From the NCBI RefSeq assembly GCF_024586455.1, contig NC_065920.1, positions 68,170,821 to 68,234,820 on the forward strand: a stretch of DNA of 64,000 nucleotides, read 5' to 3'. This document shows, piece after piece, positions 55,090 to 64,000 of the stretch. The notes under the pieces were generated by a model. It saw nothing but the letters and a program-made list of their open reading frames with translations. It was not told the origin of the DNA and ran no database searches. Numbering within the stretch: the stretch's first letter is position 1; each line of letters starts with the position of its first letter. Source of the stretch: Bactrocera neohumeralis. Its lineage: Eukaryota; Arthropoda; Insecta; Diptera; Tephritidae. Made by a program: the position numbers and the translations under genes.

Positions 55090-56160
55090 AGCGTCCTATT
55101 GAAAAGCCCGTTACAATCGATATAATTAAGTTCTGAATATAATATCAGTCAAATGACCTCCACGACTTGATCTGCAAAAACGAATTCGATGAACCCAAAT
55201 TTCAAGTACTCTTTCCACTACACCAAGTCGTATGTCACGAATAGCATGCTCAATATCAACTTCTAAAGCTTGAAGGGATTCTGGTTTATTGCTAAAAACC
55301 AATGACCTCAAGTAGCCCCAGAAGAAGTAGTCTAATGGTGTTAAGTCACAACTTCTTGGAGGCCATTCAATGTCACAATTTCTTAAAATAAATCTTCTTC
55401 TTAAAATAATCGAACCTCCAAACTTTCCTCGCAATAATTCGATTCTTGCACGTGCTGTGTGGCACGTAGTCCCGTCTTGTTGGAACCAGATGTTATCAAG
55501 ATCTACTTATTATTTTCTTATTTCTTTCTTATTTTCTATCTTTAACGTTCTCCATTGACAGTAACGGTGTCACCAGCTTCATTTCGAAAGAAGTACGGAC
55601 CGATGATACTACCAGACCAAAAACCTCACCAAACTGTTAATTTAGGTGAATGTAATGGTTGTTCATGAATAGTTTGTGCTTTTTCTTCGCACCAGAATCG
55701 GCAGTTTTGTTTATTTACCGCACATATGAAAGTGAGCCTTATCTGAGAAGATGATTTTCTTAAAAAAATCGTTATCGTTTTCAAGTTGTTCCAAGCCAAA
55801 ATCAGCTAATTCACGACGTTTCTAGTAGTCCAACGGCTTCAGTACTTGAGTGAGAACAATTTTATACGGATTCAAGCTTAAATCTTTTCTCAAAATCCGC
55901 CAGGTTGTTGTTTGAGACAGTTCCAATTCTTCAGAACGTCTTGGAATCGACAAATTGCGGTCTTCAGCGACCCTTGCCTGAACGGCAGCAATATTTTGAT
56001 TACTTCGAGCGGTTGTTTGTCTTATTGTCATTGTAGGGCTGATAGGTTACTGAATCTCACTTGGACACATATTCGTCCTTTGTGTTACCCATAAACTCCA
56101 AAAAGATGCTCATAAATCGACGACGTGTTTTGAGTTTACCACAAAATTATTAAGACGATT
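55090..56160 (-). mobile_element. rosa-type mariner (DD41D) relict
   Basis: Minus strand order: eroded N-terminus, TTARSNQNIAAVQARVAEDR and TTTWRILRKDLSLNPYKI (56031-55822), DFFKKIIFSDKAHFHMCG with the first Asp, then the frame with IWFQQDGTTCHTARARIELL. A short duplicated RRRFIL insertion follows, then NCDIEWPPRSCDLTPLDYFF, GYLRSLVFSNKPESLQALEV and C-terminal GGHLTDIIFRT. Without the insertion, 41 residues separate the QQD and the final Asp. Several frameshifts; edges approximate. Confidence 0.85.
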
Positions 56161-56629
56161 TGTATCAATCCTAACACTTTGCTAGTTCGCCAAAGGTGTG
56201 ACACTTAGACTAAATTTACTCTAATATTTTCTGAATATCTCGTCCAGTTATTAATTATAAAAACTCTTGTTTTTATAATTTTTTTAGTAATAATAAAGTA
56301 TTTTGTGAAATTAGATGGTCTGGTACACCTCTCTTCCTGGAATTACCCACATGTAAGCTTTCTTCCTTTGACGCAGTATTTACAACAAAATTTCCACCCA
56401 GTTTCCATCTGGCGGTAAGTTTTGGTAGCTTAAAGCTACTAAGCAAAGTTCGATACCTCAATTGAACAGCTTGGTTGTTGTCTTCGATATGTCATAAATG
56501 TAGCCGCTATTGATATGCAAGCTTTGCGGTAAGTTCAGAGAAGACATGAATATGATATCATATAAGTAAGAGTGTATGTGTTGAAAACTTTTTAATTTGT
56601 AAATTTCTACCGACTTAGGAACTATATTA
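56161..56629. other. No gene seen
   Basis: AT-rich spacer between a mariner relict and a satellite. Nothing recognised. Confidence 0.4.
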
Positions 56630-57530
56630 TTTCGGGATTTGCAATCTCTAAGAATTTCTAGTGCAAGAAACCGTACAACAATTTGTTTTATTTCGAGGCT
56701 TGAACATTACACTTTCGGGATTTGGCAAATTTTCGGGATTTCCATTATTCTCTTGAATAACCTACCAATCCATAATTATAATTTTGGTCTCTTTTAGAAA
56801 TTCAAGTGTTTGCAACCGAAATACAAATTATGTTATTTCGGGACATGTTCATTCCATTTTCTGGATCCCGGAATAATTTGCCAATCCATAATAATAATTT
56901 TGGTCTTTTTCAGTATTTCAAGTGTATAAAACCGACCTACAAATTATGTTATTTCGGGATTTGTTCATTTAATTTTCGGGATCCCGAAATAATCTACCAA
57001 TCCATTATAATTTTGCTTTCTTTCAGAATTTCAAGTGTGAAACCGACATTATTTGTACATGTTATTTCGGGATATGTATGTACATTCCATTTTCGGGATT
57101 TTATATTTGTTTCTGCAAGTTTTCCAGTTTTTACATATTATATCAGTTTGGCCTCTCTCGGGATTTCAAGTGTATGAAATCGATCTACAAATTATGTTAT
57201 TTCGGGATATGTTCATTCCATTTTCGGGATTCCGTAATAATCTACCAATCCATAATAATAATATTGGTCACTTTGAGAATTTCAAGTGCATGAAACCGAC
57301 CCACAAATTATGTTATTTCGGGATAAGTACATTCCATTTTCGGAATCCCGGAATAGTCTATCAATCCAAAGTAATAATTTTGTTCTTTTTGAGAATTTTA
57401 AACGACCGACCGATAACTCCATTTTCAGGATCCCGAAAATTTTCGGGATTTTATATTTTTTCTCAATTTTTTCCAGTTTATAAATATAATTTACGCCTCT
57501 CTCGTAATTTCAGGGGTATGAAACCAAAAA
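56630..57530. repeat. Satellite, ~116-bp unit with CGGGATCCCG palindrome
   Basis: Units begin TTATTTCGGGATATGTTCAT at about 56833, 56949, 57062, 57197 and 57313 (spacings 116, 113, 135, 116), with diverged units on both sides. Each carries TTTCGGGATCCCGAAA or a variant, CCAATCCATAATAATAAT and TTTCAAGTGTATGAAACCG. Two variant units contain a TTTTATATTTKTTTCTGCAA block instead. Long ORFs across the array (e.g. 57053-57562) follow from the repeat, not from selection for protein. Confidence 0.85.
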
Positions 57531-58604
57531 CATTAAAAAAATTACGACTGATGAGATTTTAACAAGGTCCAGAACCCAAAACTATTGATAAAGAGAATGA
57601 AACCAGTTAAGACACCCTGCTATTACCATAGTCTCTATACATAATTTAATGCAAAAAAAAAAAACCATTTTGCAAATGCAATGCAAAAAAACCAACCAAA
57701 CCATACGAATTTGGATTCGTCTCGCTTTGGCCCTGCCTGGGATCAATACTCATTATCTATGTTTCCCGACTTTTACTATTGAAAAGTAACTACCATTTAT
57801 TTTGTGTGCAAAAACATTCCCAAGTGCATCACTTCAACCTAACCTCATTCCATTATCTCATTCGTGGAAAACTCAACTCTCACAACTTTTGCTTTATTGT
57901 GATATCATAATTAATATTTAGTTTATTTTTTCCCAAATTCAATGCGTATTGACTGGCAAAATACTAATTAAATATTATCCAGTTTCACGTACGCGGTACA
58001 TTACCCGCATTGTACACAGTTATTTGCAACCATAATCATTTCTATGCAACCAACTTTGACCCCATAAGTACACTTGTCCAAATACACGTTTGTGTACATG
58101 TATACATATACAAGTTATGACCGTTATGCAGACGAAATTACCTGCACCAAATCACGTGCTTAGCATTTAATTACATGACTACACATTTTGAGCTTTGTGC
58201 TAACGGTAAATCTCAGTGGAATATTATTTAATTATCTTTGAAAAGTGTAACCAACGAAGCATAATTAGTTGCCGAATATAACCAATTTGTGACATCGACA
58301 TAACCAACGCCAAGTACAGACAGCTGATGCCCCTACGCCGTGTTTGAATATTCCCACAGGACTGTGAGCCAATTAAATAGATGGTTAGTTATCAAAATAT
58401 AGATTACAGAGTATAAACAGTTAGTATTATAATAGAAATAATGATAGGTTTTAATTTTATGGCTTTAGTGATGGAAGATTTTGCTTTAGGATAGAGTTGT
58501 ACGTCTCAAGAATAATTCTATCTGAAAACAGCATGTTGCTATATTCGATCAAATAAAGGGTACAGAAGTTAAAATACTAAGTATAATACTCTAAATCCTT
58601 CTCT
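57531..58604. other. No gene seen
   Basis: AT-rich intergenic sequence without recognised elements. Confidence 0.45.
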
Positions 58605-59892
58605 ACAGGCAGTCGAAGTGTAACCAATAAAAAAGGCATAAATTCTGTTTGGAAAATTATTTTTATTTGTTTAAAGTACAAAATGTGTGAAAACAATCAT
58701 AAATTCAGGACCAATTCCCTTTTGCTCGATATGACCACCTTTTGGCTTAACTATGGCCTTGAGACGGTCAAAAAACGAATCGCAAGCTGCCCGAATGTGA
58801 CTTGCCGGTATTTTGGCCCACTCACGGACAATGGCTTTCTTCAGCATCTCGAGACTGGTGTATTTTTTACTTCGGACCTTGCTCTCCAAAATAGCCCAGA
58901 GAAAATAATCCATTGGATTTGCAACTGGTGAATTCGAGAGCCATTGTGTGGTCGTAATGAAGTTCAGAACGTTGTTTTTCAGCCATTCTTGGTTCACTCG
59001 CGCTTTTTGAGACGGTGTTGAGTCTTGTTGAAACGTCCATGGTTTGCGACCGAAATGTTTGTTTGCCCACGGCTTCAAAGCAGCCTCCAGAACACTTTCC
59101 GATAATATGTCGCATTTACTTTGACGCCAGGCTCGATGAAAACAATTGGAAAGCGCCCATCTGCGGTGACAGCGGCCCAAACCATTATTTGTGGCGGGTG
59201 CTGCCTCCTGGTGGCCAACCGATGACTTAGATTATCGTATGAACGGTCGGTCAAGTAAACCCTATCGTTTTGAGAGTTTACGAATTGCTCAATTGGAAAA
59301 ATTTTTTCGCCAGGAAACACAATGTTCGGAATTTGACCGCTTTCGGCCAAGCGAAGTAACTGCATCGCTCTCTCAAGTCTCACTTGTTGCAGGTTGGAAC
59401 TTTCAAGGCTTGGCCTTGAGCTCAGTTTTCAATATGCGTCAGATGCTGCGGTCGGATATTTTCAGTTCTTTAGCCATTTGATTGGCACTTCGTCGTGGAT
59501 TTCGCTCAAGTCGCTTCTTCACTTTCCGAACCATCTCACGTGACGTTGCAGTCTTTTGATGACCACCTCCATGGCGTTTTGTGATGCTACCAGTATCATT
59601 GTAACGAGTGATGGTGCGATAAACAAAAACTTTATTCACATTAAGGTGTTTGAGCTCACGAACAATTGCTGGCTGTGATTTTCCAGCTAAATATAAAGCA
59701 ACCACACTACGGATATTACGTTTGAATTCCATCGCTGATCACTTTTTTTTGCGTTCACTTTTGGCAAAACGCTTTTGTACACTTGTGAACAATACTCCGA
59801 ACTGTCATTCATCAAATTTATAAACAGCTGATTCCAGTGCGACAGCTGTGCGAACGGTCTGAAGTTGGTTACACTTCGAGTGTCGGGCCCTG
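58605..59892 (-). mobile_element. maT-type (DD37D) Tc1/mariner element with both ends
   Basis: About 1.29 kb between TA dinucleotides. The ends share CAGG and CGAAGTGTAACCAA (left about 58605-58627; right inverted, about 59865-59892). Minus strand: HTH frame MEFKRNIRSVVALYLAGKSQ to AKELKISDRSI (59732-59442), then IPNIVFPGEKIFPIEQFVNS and PPQIMVWAAVTADGRFP (59383-59090), then KPWTFQQDSTPSQKARVNQE, SNSPVANPMDYFLWAILESK and DSFFDRLKAIVKPKGGHIEQ (to 58671). 37 residues separate the QQD and final Asp. The first catalytic Asp (usual FSDEK) is Gly (FPGEK), and two frameshifts split the gene. Inactive but well preserved. Confidence 0.9.
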
Positions 59893-60915
59893 TATGCACG
59901 ATGTGAGTGGGTTTTCAAAACAGAACACCTGATTTTCTACTAGAGCCATATTATATTTTTTTGCGACCCGTATAAATTGTTGTTGTTGAATTGTGGCAAC
60001 GGGTAAATAATCCTCATTGGAATGGGAAAGATTAGATAAGTTGGTATCGACGTCATCCAAAGGTAGGCCCAGGTAACGTGCTATTTCGTCGGGGTCCGAC
60101 CAAAGGGAGAAGGGTGTAAGATGTTTTTCGTTAGCAGGGCATACAAAGAGGTGGTTAGAGTCATGCGGTGACTCGTTGCACGCTGGACATATGTTTGAAG
60201 TAGCGGGGTCTATTCTGGATAAGTATGAGTTTAACCAACTACAGTATCCAAAACGAAGCTGCGTAATGATCACTCTCGATTCTCGCGGCAACTCGAGCTC
60301 TTCGTCTGCCACGAGTGGTGGTTTGACTCCAAGTACGCCATTCACTGAAGAGTCGGTGACGGCGTTAATGGCTCCACTGTGAAAGGCGGTCAGTGCATGT
60401 CTGAAGTTTTTGCGTACGAAGTATGGTCGGTGTATTGTTTTATGTTGTCGACGTAGTTGAGGAAGGAACTCTTGATGCTCCTAGGAGGTGGTTTCGCTCC
60501 AAGCAAATGTCAACAGGGATGATTACTGCGAAAGTGCCCTAGCAGAAACTGCTAGAAGAGGAGTTCATTATGCTCTTTAGCTGGGAGCATATGGTCGTAG
60601 CTTTCCTCATCTGTTTTTCACTGCATCCAGACGACTATATTGTTTCGGCGTAGTTAAGAACCGGTCTGCCGATTGTCTTGTAAGTTGCCAACAACGTTTC
60701 TTTGTGTTTTCGCCATGTCCTGCCGGCTGCCGACTTGAGGATTTTGATGTGGCTCTACACTCTGAAAATAATCGCGGTCGTGGGAGGAGTGAAGGAGCAC
60801 AGACTGTCGAAAATCACACCTAACAACTTAGGGTTCTTTACAGTCGGAATCTTAACGCCATCGACTGTAATATTAAGATCAAGTCTTTACAGGGTTTGTC
60901 CCCAGAAGGTAATAG
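59893..60915 (-). mobile_element. LINE 3' portion (RT thumb to zinc knuckle)
   Basis: Minus strand: VKIPTVKNPKLLGVIFDS near 60850 (end of RT palm), KILKSAAGRTWRKHKETLLA and TYKTIGRPVLNYAE (thumb). After frameshifts comes a clean tail frame (60345-59893): NGVLGVKPPLVADEELELPR, TQLRFGYCSWLNSYLSRIDP and the knuckle NICPACNESPHDSNHLFVCP. Near its end the frame runs straight into the inverted end of the maT element at 59892. The 5' part is missing. Confidence 0.85.
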
Positions 60916-61080
60916 GACTGAGTCGATTTAAAAATATTTATTGAACCAATCGTTACAATTATTTAAAAACTTTCAAAATAGGCTCCTTCTGCGTCGATGC
61001 GCGATTTCCAAGGATTGAAAGCGTCACGGAAGTCATTCTCCGGAATAGCCTTGAGATCCGAGATGCCTGCTGATTGGATC
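60916..61080 (-). mobile_element. Tc1/mariner C-terminal fragment
   Basis: Minus strand DLKAIPENDFRDAFNPWKSR and IDAEGAYFESF then stop, the usual mariner-superfamily C-terminus. No catalytic part. It abuts the LINE at 60915. Confidence 0.65.
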
Positions 61081-61304
61081 CCCACAAATAAAGTCGAGGA
61101 AAGAAATTACAAAACATGATGTTGTCATCGCTGCCACCAAAATTTAGAATGAAATACTTTTTGGCACCATTTCTGCACACTCATTTCCTATTCATAGACT
61201 TGAGCTACAAACAAAAGCTGCTGCTAAAAAAGACCAACAAAACCACACTCTCAAACTCGAATACACACATCGCCATACTCACAAACACACATAACCACAA
61301 AAGT

Positions 61305-61505
61305 TCAGTGAAGCAACGCAAATTCTTCAAGTAATTTTGGCTCAAAAGCCAACAGTCGAGCAAAGCCGAAATAAACCCATTTATCGCTTCCGAAGTCGTT
61401 AAGAAATCCCACATTCTCGCCTTCGGACTCGACGTTCCAGTCATTGAGTGTGTGTGTATAGGTGTCGATGGCTGTAGTCTTTATCGCCCACTTTGGCTTA
61501 TTCAT
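61305..61505 (-). CDS. Unidentified 66-codon ORF with coding-like composition
   Basis: MNKPKWAIKTTAIDTYTHTL and onward, ending EEFALLH with TGA at 61307-61305. The translation is not low-complexity, is rich in Trp, Asp, Glu and Gly, and uses many G/C-ending codons, unlike the surrounding AT-rich noise. The frame is also open for eight codons upstream of the ATG, back to TAG, which could be an acceptor AG. I recognise no domain and see no clear donor. It may be a single small gene, one exon of a minus-strand gene, or chance. Confidence 0.3.
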   Translation of the reverse strand: MNKPKWAIKTTAIDTYTHTLNDWNVESEGENVGFLNDFGSDKWVYFGFARLLAFEPKLLEEFALLH

Positions 61506-62059
61506 GATACGCTTGAAGAGTTGCTGCTGCTACGAGTGTATTACCTTCACTGGCATTAAAAATCAATTTGGTGTGGCAGTGGTGAAATGCAAGCTGTTGG
61601 TTGTCGGCTGCTGACTGCTGCCAGTTGATAGCATCATTGATGCCATGTTGTTGCTGTTATTGCAAATTTACTTATTTCACTGCTTAGGGCATTATAACGG
61701 TGCAGTTTGAGATCAAACGGTACTTTGTTTCCTTGGTGGTTTCGGTGGCAGCAACAAAATGTGCATTAATCACGTTTTCTGTTGCACACTTTGTGGCGTT
61801 GTAGCCTCTTAAGCACTTTCTGCTGTACGTGGCAGCTGCTGATGCAGTTAAGATTACATCACTAGCAGCTCTTCTGTATTGTTAGTTAAATAACTAATGA
61901 TTTGTTTTGTGGTGAAATGCTTCTTGAAATTTTGGACAATTCATGAAATATGTAGCTACGAATAAATTTTCGCTAATATAAATGAGGTTCAAGAGTTGAT
62001 ATACATACATATGTATATAGGAAAGAAAAGCAAAAAGCTTCTATATTTCTTAAAAAATT
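61506..62059. other. No gene recognised
   Basis: GC-richer than its surroundings up to about 61880, with GCTGCTGC and TTGTTGCTG repeats. Nothing with a motif. Confidence 0.4.
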
Positions 62060-62560
62060 CTTTAAACGGATTGAAATCAATCAAATTCATGAATTTCAAA
62101 TTGTCGAAGGCAAATTATTTCGCAATTAAAACAGATGGTAACCCTGAACACTGAATAAAAAAAAAATTTATTAATTTGTCAATTAAAATAATGAAAAATT
62201 CTACTGTATGAGTAGGAATTTCTTTCCTAAGGTTTTATACATATTTTTAAATAAAAATAAGTTGGCAACTCTGTTCGAAAATTTTGGCTAATCTCTTTAA
62301 AAACCGAAATATTTTGTTAGGAATGGGTTCGAGAGAAATTATATTGTTATTTTTTATTCTCTTAGAAGACAGATCATTTCGAAATTGAGACAGTTGGCAA
62401 CTCTGTAATTGAAAAATTATGATTAATTTGTTAATTAGAATATTAAAAAGGGACATTCGAGTAGAAATTTATTTGGAAATATTAAATTATATAAAAATTT
62501 TAAAATAAAAATAAGGTGGCAAGTCTGTTATAAAGTTTTGTAAAAAATATATTTTTAATT
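62060..62560. repeat. Degenerate tandem repeat, ~127-bp unit
   Basis: Units marked by GATGGTAACCCTG (62133), GTTGGCAACTCTG (62261, 62392) and GTGGCAAGTCTG (62515), spacings 128, 131 and 123 bp, each followed or preceded by AAATAAAAATAAG and TTAATTTGTTAATTA words. In reverse complement the GTTGCCAACT box and unit size resemble the satellite at 28020-29170. Confidence 0.65.
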
Positions 62561-63359
62561 TTCAAATTAAATATTACATTAATACAAAACAAACAATTTC
62601 TATGTTTTTTCTGATTTTATTTATTTGTTTATTCTGTTAAAAAAATACATTTCGGCCCACCCTTTATTTTCGTATACAAGCTATTCCCAGAAATTTGGCA
62701 CAAAAACTCACCAAGCGCCAAATTTCACACCATTTAAACTTCCAAGGCCGACCAGCTGCCGAAAATTACTGCGCAAACTACTTTCCTGCGCTCATTTAGT
62801 AAATTTTATCTGATTTTTAATGCATGCTTCATTATCTCGCTGCAGGTCAACTAAGAAGACTCCAGTGCAGGACCAAGTTTAAATTTTTCTTTTCATTTGC
62901 ATTTGCCACCACCAATTAAAACATTCCACCACAGCAAAAGAGCAAAAATAAGTTGTTGTGACCAGATTCTTCGTAGGCTAAAAGTTGTAAAAGTTTTTGC
63001 GGTGCATGGGTAATTGATGAAGTGCTTTCCTGTTGGTGGCAACCGCAAATAATGCAGCGTGAAATGCACATTCCTATCTGCACCTCGAAGGCCAAACTAT
63101 GTCTGTGTATGCGAGCAACTTAACTCGAAAACTGAATTCGCCTTGCGGTGGTAAAAAGTTGCTCCTTGGCTTCGGCGTAGTGTAAGAAATCGGCGTTTAA
63201 GATCAAATCGAATTTGCACGCAGGCAGCTAGATAACTTCTATGGGCTCATTACGAAAAATTAAGTACATAAAAAAACGTTTGAATTAAATAACAAATAAA
63301 GATAGTTGTTTTTGGCATTCGTGTTGGCATACATAGTCAATAGAAAGTTTCATATACTA
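62561..63359. other. No gene seen
   Basis: AT-rich at first, moderately GC-rich from about 62690 to 63230. No recognised exon or element. Confidence 0.4.
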
Positions 63360-64000
63360 CTGTGGCCCAAAAGATTTTACAATTTGAATATTTTTTTCTA
63401 CGTTGCTATGACTGTCAGTAACAAGTGTGACCTCAAAGTAATCCCGCTTTGGCTCCAATACACTTGTGCCAACATTTTTTCCATTCTTCAGAACAGTTGT
63501 TAAAGTAAATTTCTTTTTTTTTGGCTCTAAACAGTTTCCCTGTGGGATCGTTTGAGTTTTTTGAATAGCCAGAAGTCACATGGAGCTAAATCAGGCGAAT
63601 ACCGTAGTTGCGGCACGATATTGTTTGAAAATTTGGCGAAAAACTCACGAAGAATCAATGCAGTATACGACGCTGCATTATCATGGTGCAAAAACAAAGA
63701 CTTATCGGCCCATAATTCAGCCAAATAGCTTCGCGAAAACGAGTCATACCACTCAAATAGTATTCTTTGTTAACACTTTGGCCAGTTGGAAGGAATTCGG
63801 AGTGCGCAATACCTCGATAATCGAAGAAAACTGTCAACTTAACCTTGATTTTTTACCTGCTTTTACGTGGTTTTTTCGGCTTCAGCTCGCCTTTGTCACG
63901 ATATTCGGTCGATTGATCGTCTGTTTCCGTGTCATAAGCATAGATTCAAGACTCATCGCCAGTAATAAATTGTTCACAAATTTTATTTTATTGACGTGTT
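63360..64000 (-). mobile_element. Mariner (DD34D), cut by the window end
   Basis: Minus strand from the right edge: ITGDES then a stop, IYAYDTETDDQSTEYRDKGE, TVFFDYRGIAHSEFLPTGQS, VNKEYYLSGMTRFREAIW. After a shift: KSLFLHHDNAASYTALILRE, NNIVPQLRYSPDLAPCDFWL and C-terminal WKKCWHKCIGA. All three catalytic Asp positions are visible; the second and third are 34 residues apart. At least one stop and two frameshifts. The N-terminus lies beyond the window. Confidence 0.85.

Noticed and set aside
57053..57562. 169-codon ORF as a possible gene
   Set aside because: It lies wholly within the 116-bp satellite, and the translation simply cycles through the repeat frames.

Overview
The window is nuclear DNA from an AT-rich dipteran, most likely a tephritid fruit fly. 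It has one intron-rich gene with long introns full of degraded transposons, mariner relicts of the rosa type (DD41D, a group first described from tephritids), and the non-LTR and short dispersed repeats usual in these genomes. No species can be named from sequence alone. No bacterial features, rRNA, convincing tRNA or CRISPR were seen.

The only gene recognised with confidence is on the + strand: an ankyrin-repeat protein that matches vertebrate ANKRD29 in length (307 aa), start (MSLKKETP) and repeat layout. Its six coding exons are 23790-23801, 40566-40676, 48336-48533, 49094-49192, 49920-50213 and 50279-50488. All five introns are phase 0 and the boundaries fall at ankyrin-repeat junctions. 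The ATG exon carries only four codons, preceded by a 5' UTR from about 23152 with several upstream ORFs. A further 5' non-coding exon near 3.8-3.95 kb is possible but unproven. Introns 1 and 2 (16.8 and 7.7 kb) hold most of the repeats, and intron 4 is largely a (TTAAG)n array.

1-23 kb is upstream DNA or a 5' intron. It holds a CAGTG-ended MITE, mariner relicts, a mariner-derived MITE, a 937-bp rosa element, a degenerate satellite (12.8-14.4 kb), LINE 3' ends, a tandem array of mariner termini (17.36-17.70 kb) and a LINE fragment enclosed by hAT-like ends. 23-50 kb is the ANKRD29 gene, with more mariners, LINEs, a satellite with a ~130-bp unit, a TA-flanked MITE, a hAT-type MITE with an exact 8-bp duplication, and two dispersed repeat families.

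50-64 kb is the 3' side: a very AT-rich tract, a third rosa element, a 116-bp satellite, a nearly complete DD37D (maT-type) element inserted beside or into a LINE, a short unidentified minus-strand ORF at 61.3-61.5 kb, and a mariner running off the window end. Every transposase and reverse transcriptase seen is frameshifted, truncated or lacks catalytic residues, so no element here looks autonomous. I found no convincing novel multi-gene system. The most interesting structures are the satellites built around transposon ends, the nested elements and the exon/repeat architecture of the ankyrin gene.
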